Of a stretch of DNA of 8,702 nucleotides, positions 1-7,440 are shown in pieces. The stretch is from Chryseosolibacter sp035628595 (GTDB lineage: Bacteria; Bacteroidota; Bacteroidia; Cytophagales; Cyclobacteriaceae). Positions within the stretch are counted from its first letter, which is position 1; every line of letters starts with the position of its first letter. The stretch covers positions 1 to 8,702 of the forward strand of contig DASPJN010000215.1 in assembly GCA_035628595.1 (NCBI GenBank), read 5' to 3'. A program made the position numbers and the translations under genes. The notes under the pieces were generated by a model. The model was given only the letters and a program-made list of their open reading frames with translations, made no database searches and had not been told where the DNA came from.

Positions 1-77
1 ATAAAGAAATATTTGAGGTGCATGATTTGGTTTGTCATTCCTCAGATAAAGACATTTATATTTTCTTTCAAAATTAT

Positions 78-85
78 TACTTTGC
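78..85 (+). promoter_or_regulatory. possible -7 promoter element of the helicase gene
   Basis: TTACTTTG differs by one base from the Bacteroidota -7 consensus TAnnTTTG and is followed by CG, as is common in this phylum. It ends three bases before the helicase ATG, so a transcript started here would be almost leaderless. No convincing TTTG (-33) box is visible at the expected distance upstream. The rest of bases 1-77 is AT-rich, with nothing else recognisable. Confidence 0.25.
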
Positions 86-88
86 GTC

Positions 89-2359
89 ATGGAAGGCTTT
101 CAGGCTGTTGCCAAAAGATTCATCAATACAACTAAGAACCATCTCTTTCTCACTGGTAAGGCAGGGACGGGCAAGACTACTTTTCTTAAAAATCTAAAAT
201 CATTTACGCACAAAAGCTACATCGTTGTTGCTCCAACGGGCATCGCGGCGTTGAATGCTGGCGGCGTAACCATACACTCTCAATTCCTGTTACCACCTGG
301 TACGTTTCTGCCAGGTGAAAATTCATCCTTCAATAGCTCTTCATCGTCTCAGTTCGTTTACACGCAAAGCATTCTTGCGCGAAAGCATCCGCTGAATAGC
401 ATTCGTAAGCAAGTGCTGCGATCAATCGACCTGCTTGTGATCGACGAAGTAAGTATGCTTCGTGCCGATCTGCTTGACGCGATCGATTATCGTATGCGAT
501 CATTACGCGGAAATTTTCACGAAAGCTTCGGTGGCGTTCAGGTATTATTCATTGGTGATTTGTATCAGTTGCCGCCAGTTGTCAAGCGGGATGAAGAATC
601 GCTTCTCGGTGAGTATTATAATTCACCGTGGTTTTATGAAGCACGCGCGCTCCAACAATCGAAATTGATTTTTATTGAGCTCGATAAAATATTCCGTCAG
701 CAGGATGATGGTTTTATTACGTTACTAAATAATCTTCGGAACAACACAGTAACAGACGCCGATATCGAACTGCTTAACAGACACTACAAGTCGGAAGACG
801 AGATTTCGAAGATTGATGAAGTGATCACGCTAACGACGCATAATTACAAAGCAGATGATCTGAATCTTCGCGCGCTACGACAGCTGTCATCTAAGTCGCA
901 TTTCTTTTCAGCGGATGTTGAAGGTGAGTTTCCGGAAGGCATGTATCCGGTTTCACCAAACATCGAATTGAAAACCGGAACACAGGTTATGTTTGTGCGC
1001 AACGATCCGGAAGGTCAGTATTACAATGGTAAACTTGCCACGGTAGCCGAAATCAACGGATCGGATATCTGGGTTGAAATGGCCGGTAGTCATGAACGCT
1101 ATAAGTTGAAGAAGCACCGCTGGGAAAATAAGAAATATTCGCTGGACGAGAGTCAGGATATGAGCGAGGACGTGGTTGGCACATTTGAGCAATATCCCGT
1201 TAAGCTTGCATGGGCGATCACAGTTCACAAAAGTCAGGGGCTGACATTTGAAAAAGCCATCATTGATGTCGGCGAAGCTTTTGCAGATGGGCAGGTTTAC
1301 GTTGCGCTTTCGCGACTTACGTCATTAAACGGTTTAATTCTCAGAACGAAAGTCAGGCCGTCATCCATCAGTACGGATAAAAATGTCGCAGGTTTTGTTT
1401 CGGAAAGAAATCATCCGAGTCAGCTTGAAGAACAGATCAGCAAGGGCCAGTTGGAGTACGTGCAGCACTTGCTTGATTCGACTTTCGATTTCACTGGAAT
1501 TGTACGAGAGTTACGCTACGTGATCCGTGATAACAAGGAGGGTGTTCATAAAGAACACGTTGAGCTGTTAAATGCGATTTGCACGCAGGTGGAGGATGAG
1601 CGCGAGAATACCCAAAAATTTCGCAGGCAGCTAAACGCTCTCTTTCATAACGACAAGCAGTTACTGCGGGAACGAATCACGAAAGGGAGTGATTACTATA
1701 AGCGCGTTTTGTTTGAAAAGCTGCGCCATCTCCTTCGACACCAGGAGGAAATCAAAAAAGTCAAGCGCGCTAAAACATACCTCAATCAATTGGGTGAGCT
1801 TGATGTTTCTTTCATGAAGAAGATCAAAGAGATTGAGAAGGCGTTGTCTATTGTAGAGACAGTTCTTACCGGAAATGAACTGACGCCTGAATCTTTTGAT
1901 ACGTCTGAGCTCGCCGCGAAGCGCCAGTCAGTCATCGATGAAATTCGCACTGAGGTATCGGCACAGGAGCCTAAGCCGGCAAAAAAGAAAAGAGGCAAAA
2001 AGAAAAAGGATGGCGATGAGCGCAGCACGTACGATATCACACTTGATATGTTCAAGGGTGGAATGCCCGTTGCAGCCATAGCGAAAGAACGGGAGCTGGC
2101 AATTTCAACAATTGAAGGACACTTGGCGAAAGCTGTTGAGCTTCATGCGGTGGATCTTTCAGCTCTGATGGATGAAGAATCGATCCTCGAGGTTGTCGCC
2201 GCGATTGAACTTCGTTCCAATCAGGCTACTTTTTCGGAATTGTATCATCAGCTTGGCAGAAAATACAGTCACGGCTTGATCCGTGCTGTTTGGTCGGATT
2301 ACAATTTCCGTAAGGCAGGCGCTGCAATCGATAGCTTCGATCACGAAGGCAAAACTTAA
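89..2359 (+). CDS. Pif1/RecD-like superfamily 1 DNA helicase with C-terminal helix-turn-helix domain
   Basis: ATP-dependent DNA helicase of 756 residues, probably a cytoplasmic 5'-3' enzyme acting in replication or repair. Visible motifs, in order: Walker A GKAGTGKT at about residues 23-30; motif Ia APTGIAALN at 48-56; Walker B LLVIDEVSML with D119-E120; motif III GDLYQLPP at 156-163; the Pif1/RecD hallmark AWAITVHKSQGLTF at 374-387; and motif VI YVALSR with R409. Residues about 455-620 are charged and probably helical. A lysine-rich linker (about 628-645) leads to a C-terminal domain (about 646-745, beginning STYDITLDMFKGG) that resembles the HTH_40 domain found at the end of many RecQ and Pif1-like helicases. 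All core motifs are intact, so the enzyme should be active. The family assignment is firm; polarity and cellular role are inferred from the family. It is followed by 98 bases without an obvious terminator. Confidence 0.93.
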   Translation: MEGFQAVAKRFINTTKNHLFLTGKAGTGKTTFLKNLKSFTHKSYIVVAPTGIAALNAGGVTIHSQFLLPPGTFLPGENSSFNSSSSSQFVYTQSILARKHPLNSIRKQVLRSIDLLVIDEVSMLRADLLDAIDYRMRSLRGNFHESFGGVQVLFIGDLYQLPPVVKRDEESLLGEYYNSPWFYEARALQQSKLIFIELDKIFRQQDDGFITLLNNLRNNTVTDADIELLNRHYKSEDEISKIDEVITLTTHNYKADDLNLRALRQLSSKSHFFSADVEGEFPEGMYPVSPNIELKTGTQVMFVRNDPEGQYYNGKLATVAEINGSDIWVEMAGSHERYKLKKHRWENKKYSLDESQDMSEDVVGTFEQYPVKLAWAITVHKSQGLTFEKAIIDVGEAFADGQVYVALSRLTSLNGLILRTKVRPSSISTDKNVAGFVSERNHPSQLEEQISKGQLEYVQHLLDSTFDFTGIVRELRYVIRDNKEGVHKEHVELLNAICTQVEDERENTQKFRRQLNALFHNDKQLLRERITKGSDYYKRVLFEKLRHLLRHQEEIKKVKRAKTYLNQLGELDVSFMKKIKEIEKALSIVETVLTGNELTPESFDTSELAAKRQSVIDEIRTEVSAQEPKPAKKKRGKKKKDGDERSTYDITLDMFKGGMPVAAIAKERELAISTIEGHLAKAVELHAVDLSALMDEESILEVVAAIELRSNQATFSELYHQLGRKYSHGLIRAVWSDYNFRKAGAAIDSFDHEGKT

Positions 2360-2457
2360 GTCCAGTCCCTTCAATTATCATCGTTCATTTATATGTTAAT
2401 GACTTCTTAATTACACGAGTGGCATGTTTGATAGCTGATTCTTTGCTAAATTCAATC

Positions 2458-2868
2458 ATGCATTCGCTCATGCTGATCATTTTGATGACTGTGTCTTTTG
2501 CGCTTAGCGGCCAATCTGTCGAAGAGATTCGTAAAAGTATTTACTTCGGTGGAGGTAGTTATTACATCTCCGAGGATCAGGTAACCTCGCTGCATCACTG
2601 GCTGGACTCCATCCCTAATCTGCTCGATAAGTATGACATTCAATTGATCAGTCACACTGACCCTATTGGCGGAAAGCAGTATAATGAATGGTTGTCGGAA
2701 ATGAGAAGCGTTGCTGTGCGCGAATTACTGATACAGCGTGCTATTCCTGAATTTAAAATATCGATAAAGAATTGGGGGCTCGACAATCCTGTGTACTCCA
2801 ACCGTACATGGAACGGCATGCAGATGAACCGGCGCGTCGATGTTATCCTGTATCCGATTATCTTTTAG
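2458..2868 (+). CDS. small secreted OmpA-domain protein (peptidoglycan-binding)
   Basis: The start is placed at the ATG at 2458, giving 136 residues that begin with a hydrophobic signal peptide (MHSLMLIILMTVSFALSGQ). A GTG at 2419 is in frame but would add 13 residues ahead of the signal peptide. The mature part is almost only one OmpA C-terminal domain. It carries the family signature IQLISHTDPIGG...YN..LS..R, and the two residues expected to bind diaminopimelate, D68 and R83, have the 15-residue spacing of E. coli OmpA. It closes with MNRRVDV (N124-R126). There is no beta-barrel, TPR or lipobox, so it is probably a periplasmic protein that touches peptidoglycan. Its stop codon overlaps that of the convergent lipoprotein gene by four bases. 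The domain call is strong; the specific role is unknown. Confidence 0.8.
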   Translation: MHSLMLIILMTVSFALSGQSVEEIRKSIYFGGGSYYISEDQVTSLHHWLDSIPNLLDKYDIQLISHTDPIGGKQYNEWLSEMRSVAVRELLIQRAIPEFKISIKNWGLDNPVYSNRTWNGMQMNRRVDVILYPIIF

Positions 2869-3797
2869 TTGCAGGCGCATTCAAAAATTGAAGATCCCGC
2901 CGCCCACACTTTTTTATCGTTCCCCGTTAATCCGCTAATGTACATCGCCTGAAGGGACGGCTCTTTCGTCCATGTTTCGCCACCATCGCTCGTGTGCCGC
3001 AAAACGCCTTTTTCACCTGAGATCCATCCTTCTTTTTCGTTTATGAAAATCATGGTGAGAAAGTTTTCTAAGAATTCCTGCTGAACAACTTTCCAGTCCT
3101 GACCTGCATTGGTACTTTTCAGAATTGTTCCGGATCCTCCAACAGCGACTACTTCGGAATCGTTAAGGATTACTATTTCCTGCAGATCCGATTTTACATT
3201 CGAATTGCGCTCCGTCCAGGTTTCTCCCAAGTTTTCTGTTGTCAAGATCAGGCCGCCGCTTCCGCACGCAACACCTTTCATGCCCTTAAAATCGAGCGAG
3301 CTGATATATTTGTTTGTGTTCGATACTTGCTGCGTCCATGTTGCTCCGCCATTAACCGTGTGAAGGATTGTGCCGTTAAAGCCGCACGCCCAGCCTTCAG
3401 TCGCAGTGATAAAATCAACGTCATTCAGGTGACTTGTTGTTGGCGTCGGTTGCAGTTGCCACGTTGTGCCGCCGTCCTGTGTCATCAACATGGTGCCATT
3501 GCTTCCGCAGATCCACCCGTTCATGCCGTCGACGAATTTCGAACTATTGAGTCGCTGAGCAGCCGGACTTTCTGGCGTAGTCCAGTTTGCACCTGAATCT
3601 TCGGAGCGTTTGATAAGCCCTTGATCGCCCACAATGATCAGAATATTATCAAATGCTTCAATGCCAAAAGACGGCTTTGCGGTAATTCCGGTTTTATGTT
3701 GCCATGTTCGCGCTGGAGTCTGATCATCATCATTGCAGCCGATAAATGCTGAAAATAGAAGTAATGACAAGTGCATAGGTCGAATTAGTTTGTTCAT
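2865..3797 (-). CDS. Ycf48-like (BNR-repeat) beta-propeller lipoprotein
   Basis: The ATG at 3797 is preferred (310 residues). It gives MNKLIRP followed by a hydrophobic stretch and FIGC, a normal lipoprotein signal peptide, whereas an in-frame TTG at 3818 adds seven unneeded residues. The mature protein would start Cys-Asn-Asp-Asp-Asp. An acidic run after the cysteine resembles the lipoprotein export signal that sends Bacteroidota lipoproteins to the cell surface. The body has at least six repeats ending in motifs such as SGANWT, GGTTWQ, GGATWT, LGETWT, AGQDWK and GGETWT. Each is followed by strands containing GW.CG or VACG.GG, typical of Ycf48/photosystem II assembly-factor-like propellers. 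In non-photosynthetic bacteria such proteins have no settled function. The last residues (SSIFECACN) are an unusual ending for a propeller. The gene lies 62 bases downstream of the AraC regulator gene in the same direction and may be cotranscribed. Confidence 0.85.
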   Translation of the reverse strand: MNKLIRPMHLSLLLFSAFIGCNDDDQTPARTWQHKTGITAKPSFGIEAFDNILIIVGDQGLIKRSEDSGANWTTPESPAAQRLNSSKFVDGMNGWICGSNGTMLMTQDGGTTWQLQPTPTTSHLNDVDFITATEGWACGFNGTILHTVNGGATWTQQVSNTNKYISSLDFKGMKGVACGSGGLILTTENLGETWTERNSNVKSDLQEIVILNDSEVVAVGGSGTILKSTNAGQDWKVVQQEFLENFLTMIFINEKEGWISGEKGVLRHTSDGGETWTKEPSLQAMYISGLTGNDKKVWAAGSSIFECACN

Positions 3798-3859
3798 CTG
3801 ATCATTGTTGGTATGCAAAGCAAGCGCTCAATGCTACGCAAAGTGTTATCAGATATTGC

Positions 3860-4768
3860 TCATTTTTTCAAATTCGCTTTGCTCGGCGTTATTCCTGTTA
3901 TTTGGCGGTATTGCCTGCTAAACGATTGCACGCTTGGATAATGCAGTAGCAGGGCAACTTCGGTCGGACAATGTTTCCTGAGTAAATGCGAGGCCAGTCG
4001 TGTCTTGTATTGCAAGTAACGCTGATGTGGCGTTACCTTAAATATTTCGCGAAAACTTCGGATCAAAAAATATTTGGAAAGTCCCGCTACGCGCGCCACT
4101 TCATTAAGTGAAAAGGTATCTGCACCGAGGTCTCGTAAATATTCATCGGCGAAGTAGGTTCGTTTTAAGATTTCGTTCTTTGTCGTAAGCTTCTTTTGCG
4201 ACAATGAAGCCAGTTGACGTAAGGAGCGATCGTGAAAAAACAATAATTGTTCTGCGATGAGATAGTACCAGTTGTCGGACAGATACGTGTCAGGATACTG
4301 GCTGAAATAGTCGTAGAGCGAGCTGACGAATCTGGTAAACTGTTGATCATGGTGAACTACGTTGTCGTAAAAGGTCGGCCTTATCATCGATTCAGCATGT
4401 TCGACTATATCCCGAGATGAAAGCGTAAGTGTGCTGCTAACTTCTGATACAACGTGCTCATCGACGAAGATGGACATTCCAAGGTTAAAGTTCACCTTAC
4501 TTTTTTTCGAATCGCCGATGAGTTCAATGTCGGTGCCAGCATTTGTGACGAGCACCGACTGCTGCGTCAGCTTCCGCGACTGCCCACCAATTTTGTAGTG
4601 ATCTGAACCCTCGTGAACATACTTAATAGAGTATGGTGACAAGTACGATGTTTCAATAACTTTTGTCTTCGATATATAAACCTCGTTTGAAAACCTGCGT
4701 CGTAAAGACGTTTTTGCAAACTGGTCATTCAGTTGAATTATTTTGCGGTAGGAGGGTGTCGATTCCAT
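3860..4768 (-). CDS. AraC-family transcriptional regulator
   Basis: DNA-binding regulator of 302 residues. The C-terminal third (about residues 200-302) is an AraC/XylS double helix-turn-helix. The first helix-turn-helix is in FSLNEVARVAGLSKYFLIRSFREIFKVTPHQRYLQYKTRLASHLL. The second is in TEVALLLHYPSVQSFSRQYRQITGITPSKA. The second recognition region is a little unusual: ALLLHYPSVQSFSRQY where AIALDVGFSDQSHFSR-like text is common. The N-terminal 200 residues should sense a ligand or dimerise but match no domain I can name with confidence. The gene is divergent from the ABC-TolC operon across a 218-base gap, so control of that operon is plausible; this rests on position only. The downstream lipoprotein gene could be in the same transcript. 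Confidence 0.9.
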   Translation of the reverse strand: MESTPSYRKIIQLNDQFAKTSLRRRFSNEVYISKTKVIETSYLSPYSIKYVHEGSDHYKIGGQSRKLTQQSVLVTNAGTDIELIGDSKKSKVNFNLGMSIFVDEHVVSEVSSTLTLSSRDIVEHAESMIRPTFYDNVVHHDQQFTRFVSSLYDYFSQYPDTYLSDNWYYLIAEQLLFFHDRSLRQLASLSQKKLTTKNEILKRTYFADEYLRDLGADTFSLNEVARVAGLSKYFLIRSFREIFKVTPHQRYLQYKTRLASHLLRKHCPTEVALLLHYPSVQSFSRQYRQITGITPSKANLKK

Positions 4769-4781
4769 TGGTTCGTGATTT

Positions 4782-4814
4782 CAAGGTAATGATGCCGCAG
4801 CTGAAACCGACAAA
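4782..4814 (-). promoter_or_regulatory. possible promoter of the AraC regulator gene
   Basis: Read on the minus strand, a TTTG (4814-4811) is followed 22 bases later by TACCTTG (4788-4782), which is the common Bacteroidota -7 element TACCTTTG lacking one T. It lies about 13 bases ahead of the AraC start codon. The spacing is slightly long and the -7 element is imperfect, so this is a weak call. Confidence 0.28.
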
Positions 4815-4823
4815 AATGTGACG

Positions 4824-4838
4824 AACGGAATATCCGTT
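4824..4838 (+). promoter_or_regulatory. 15-base palindrome in the AraC/ABC divergent region (possible operator)
   Basis: AACGGAATATCCGTT has two perfect 6-base arms (AACGGA / TCCGTT) around ATA. It sits about 55 bases upstream of the AraC start and about 150 bases upstream of the ABC ATPase start. A symmetric site is what a dimeric regulator could use, although AraC proteins usually prefer direct repeats. No function is shown by the sequence. Confidence 0.25.
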
Positions 4839-4986
4839 TCCGGACACTACTTTTCATAAGCGAACGACAAGATAGCCACAGAATCACTTTCTACGCGGCT
4901 TTTTGGCTGGGAATCCGCTTGGCACCATTATTGGCTTTTGGGCCGATACCGTTCGGAAAACCGGCGGATTACTTTAACAGTCGCAC

Positions 4987-5679
4987 ATGATAAAACTACG
5001 AGATATCGATAAATACATCGATTCCAGATTCCAGCGGACCTTCATTCTTAAAGGAGTAAACCTTGATGTTGAACAAGGAGAATTTTTGACCATTATGGGG
5101 CCCAGCGGTGCCGGCAAATCAACGTTGATGAACATCATTGGCATGCTGGACGAACCGTCTGCGGGCGAATATTTTTTCTTCGATCAGCCCGTTCACAAGC
5201 TGAAGGAAAAGCAGAAATCAGATATGCATAAGAACTACATCGGGTTCATTTTTCAGGCGTACCATCTGATCGACGAGCTGACTGTCTATGAAAACATCGA
5301 AACGCCGCTGTTATATAAGGGTGTAAGCGGGAGTCAGCGTAAAAGTATGGTTGCCGAGATGCTGGATCGTTTCAACATGGTTGCGAAGAAAGATTTGTTC
5401 CCGGAACAATTGAGCGGCGGTCAGCAGCAGCTTGTTGGTATTGCCCGTGCGATCGTAGGACAGCCAAAATTACTTCTTGCCGATGAGCCTACCGGGAATC
5501 TGCATTCCGATCAGGGCAAGCAGATCATGGAGATCTTTCAAAAGTTAAATGATGAAGGGATCACCATCATCCAGGTTACCCACTCGGAAGAAAATGCACG
5601 TTATGGCAAGCGCATCGTGCGTGTTGCCGACGGCGCTGTTGTTGAGGATACCAAGGTTTTAGAAAGAGTTTCAATATGA
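4987..5679 (+). CDS. ABC transporter ATP-binding protein, MacB/LolD class
   Basis: Cytoplasmic ATPase subunit of 230 residues, the usual length for the MacB/LolD/FtsE group that drives FtsX-like permeases. Visible: Walker A GPSGAGKST at 38-46; Q-loop glutamine Q90 in FIFQAYHL; signature LSGGQ at 142-146; Walker B LLLADEP with D166-E167; D-loop region GNLHSDQG; and H-loop H199 in QVTHS. The stretch after the signature reads LSGGQQQLVGIARA, where LSGGQQQRVAIARA is usual (R to L and A to G), a small departure at conserved positions. All catalytic residues are present. The gene overlaps the next one by ATGA, so the two are translationally coupled. No permease gene is present on either side. The exact substrate (peptide, lipid, drug or lipoprotein) cannot be read from the ATPase. 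Confidence 0.92.
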   Translation: MIKLRDIDKYIDSRFQRTFILKGVNLDVEQGEFLTIMGPSGAGKSTLMNIIGMLDEPSAGEYFFFDQPVHKLKEKQKSDMHKNYIGFIFQAYHLIDELTVYENIETPLLYKGVSGSQRKSMVAEMLDRFNMVAKKDLFPEQLSGGQQQLVGIARAIVGQPKLLLADEPTGNLHSDQGKQIMEIFQKLNDEGITIIQVTHSEENARYGKRIVRVADGAVVEDTKVLERVSI

Positions 5680-7040
5680 AAAAGACAGTATTAATAGGAT
5701 TGTGGTTCCTAGCGTCCACAGTGGTAGCGCAGGAAAAACCAAATAGCACAATCTTAACTTTTAAAGATGCCGTGAAAATCGGATTGGATAATAATCTGAA
5801 TTTAAACCAGCAAAAGAATCAGTTAACCGCCACTAAGGTTACTAAATCTGCAGGACTGCTGAGTTTCGGGCCAAGTGTAAATGTCAATGGAAATGCAGGC
5901 AGAAACGATGGTAATTCGTTTAACCAGCAACAAGGACGCGTCATAAATGGTGTTCTTGATTTTGTAAATACTTCGATTGATGCAAACATGCCCTTATTTC
6001 AAGGATTGAATGTATTGAATTCTTACAGGGCATCATCCAGTGCTTATGAGGCACAATTGCATTTTGTGCAAAGGAGCAGCCAGGATGTAATTCGCGACGT
6101 CAGCAGGCAATTTCTAACTGTGTTGCTTGATCAGCGATTGGTTTTCATAAATGAAAGAAACGTTGAAACTCAGCTACAGCAGTATAATCAAATTAAGGAG
6201 TTTGTGAATGCCGGGACTCGGGCTGAGGTGGACTTAAAGAATCAGGAATTTCAGCTCAAGAATGCTGAGCTTTTGTTGGTTCGGGCAAAGAACACCCTCA
6301 GAAATGATAAAGCTATACTAGCACAAACGCTTCAGCTGGATCCAACTTTACCCTTTGATCTCCAGGAGCCCGATTGGACGTTTGACAAAATGGAAATAAA
6401 CATCAATGACCTTTATGCTACAGCGGGAGAAAGACGAAGCGATTTAAAGCGTGCTGAGGAACTTGAGAAATCGGCTCAGTATACTTTCTCGGCAAGCAAA
6501 AGTGCTTATTTTCCGAACTTGAGTTTGTTTGCAAGCTATGGCTCAGCGTATAATTATGTGTATCGCACGGAAAATATGACACCGGAGCAGTATCCATCGA
6601 ACAGAGGATTCAAAGATCAGTTTACAGAAGACAATACGCAGTTAACTTACGGTGTTTCTTTCCGTATTCCGATATATAATGCGTTTCAAAATCGTTCGAA
6701 TATAATCAGGAGCAAGATGGCATATGAAAATTCAAAGCTGCAGAAGGAGAACACTGAAATAATTGTCAAAAGCGAGGTCATGCTCGCTCATCAGAATCTG
6801 CAGGATGCTAAAGCTGCTTTTGAGGCTGCATCTTCCCAGCTTGAGGCAGCAGAAACTTCTAATGCCTTGGAAAAGGAACGATACGCACTCGGGATATCCG
6901 ACATTGTTGCATTAACCCAGTCAAATCAAATATTGACCCGCGCCCAATCGGATTTTGAAAGCGCGCGTTATACGCTTATGTTCCAGGATCTTTTGATCAA
7001 TTATGCAGTCGGTACACTTAATTTCGACGACATTCCTTAA
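5676..7040 (+). CDS. TolC-family outer membrane efflux protein
   Basis: Outer-membrane channel of 454 residues, close to the normal length of the family. A signal peptide (MKKTVLIGLWFLASTVVAQ) is followed by two outer-membrane efflux repeats, about residues 25-225 and 250-445, rich in long alanine- and glutamine-bearing helices. Recognisable family text includes TFKDAVKIGLDNNLNLNQQKNQ at the start of the first repeat. In the second repeat SFRIPIYNAFQNRSNI is followed by ERYALGISDIVALTQSNQ and ends in INYAVGTL. Such proteins form trimers whose helical barrel crosses the periplasm and docks with an adaptor and an inner-membrane pump. Its start lies inside the stop of the ATPase gene (ATGA). The adaptor and permease that should complete the complex are not in this window. 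Two hairpins follow the stop codon. Confidence 0.92.
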   Translation: MKKTVLIGLWFLASTVVAQEKPNSTILTFKDAVKIGLDNNLNLNQQKNQLTATKVTKSAGLLSFGPSVNVNGNAGRNDGNSFNQQQGRVINGVLDFVNTSIDANMPLFQGLNVLNSYRASSSAYEAQLHFVQRSSQDVIRDVSRQFLTVLLDQRLVFINERNVETQLQQYNQIKEFVNAGTRAEVDLKNQEFQLKNAELLLVRAKNTLRNDKAILAQTLQLDPTLPFDLQEPDWTFDKMEININDLYATAGERRSDLKRAEELEKSAQYTFSASKSAYFPNLSLFASYGSAYNYVYRTENMTPEQYPSNRGFKDQFTEDNTQLTYGVSFRIPIYNAFQNRSNIIRSKMAYENSKLQKENTEIIVKSEVMLAHQNLQDAKAAFEAASSQLEAAETSNALEKERYALGISDIVALTQSNQILTRAQSDFESARYTLMFQDLLINYAVGTLNFDDIP

Positions 7041-7044
7041 AATG

Positions 7045-7060
7045 ATGCTTGTTAAAGCAT
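7045..7060 (+). terminator. small hairpin directly after the TolC gene
   Basis: ATGCTT-GTTA-AAGCAT is a perfect 6-base stem with a 4-base loop, starting four bases after the TolC stop. It has no T-run of its own and probably acts with the larger hairpin next to it, either as a 3'-end stabiliser or as part of the terminator. Confidence 0.4.
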
Positions 7061-7061
7061 G

Positions 7062-7102
7062 CCAATCAGAAGGGCTGGATCATTCTGCCCTTTCTGATTT
7101 GG
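7062..7102 (+). terminator. terminator hairpin of the ABC-TolC operon
   Basis: CCAATCAGAAGGGC (7062-7075) pairs with GCCCTTTCTGATTTGG (7087-7102) in 14 base pairs with two single-T bulges and an 11-base loop. ATTTTACG follows, which is only a short T-run. It lies between the + strand TolC gene and the convergent small gene on the minus strand, so it may stop transcription from both sides. Confidence 0.65.
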
Positions 7103-7182
7103 ATTTTACGATTGTCTAATTGGTTAAATCTTACGTTTTAAAGCAGTTTCGTTCTGAACAGTGTTGCTGTGAAGCATCTAAA

Positions 7183-7383
7183 TCATTCCGGTAATGTTCC
7201 ACGCGTTCGTTTCAGTGTGATACAATTTTCTTTGTGCGGCAGGATATATTCTTTCTGAAGATTGATAAGCACGTCAATGAGTTCAAACATCCGGTCGACA
7301 CGCTGCTGGGGGGATAACTGCATGTCGCGTTCAACGGCAGTGTCTTCCTTATTTGAAAGCGGTACAAACAGTGCTTTTTTCAT
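7183..7383 (-). CDS. hypothetical protein, 66 residues
   Basis: I do not recognise a named family. The protein is charged and probably helical in its centre: VERDMQLSPQQRVDRMFELIDVLINLQKEY, followed by a short NCITLKR tail with a single cysteine. It has no signal peptide or membrane segment, so it is probably cytoplasmic. The composition (no low complexity, amphipathic D.MFELIDVLINLQ helix) looks like a real protein and not a chance frame. It begins MKKALFVPLS. I have a loose memory of similar short Bacteroidota proteins encoded next to nucleotidyltransferase genes, but no such partner is visible here. The gene faces the TolC gene tail to tail across 142 bases that hold the terminator. Upstream it borders the GC-rich block. 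Confidence 0.6.
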   Translation of the reverse strand: MKKALFVPLSNKEDTAVERDMQLSPQQRVDRMFELIDVLINLQKEYILPHKENCITLKRTRGTLPE

Positions 7384-7400
7384 ATTTATGGATAGTCCTT

Positions 7401-7407
7401 TGCAAAA
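7401..7407 (-). promoter_or_regulatory. possible -7 element of the 66-residue protein gene
   Basis: On the minus strand the sequence TATTTTG, followed by CAAAGG, lies about 17 bases ahead of the start codon. It is one base shorter than the Bacteroidota TAnnTTTG element. No well-spaced TTTG box is seen upstream. Weak call. Confidence 0.22.
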
Positions 7408-7440
7408 TACAGTCCTAATCTAGCAATTTCCACCTTGGCT

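Noticed and set aside
953..1228. Minus-strand open frame inside the helicase gene
   Set aside because: It is a shadow of the helicase coding frame, which carries intact catalytic motifs on both sides of it.
2423..2430. CATGTTTG as a promoter for the OmpA-domain gene
   Set aside because: It differs from TAnnTTTG at the first T and has no TTTG box at the right distance upstream; I could not separate it from chance.
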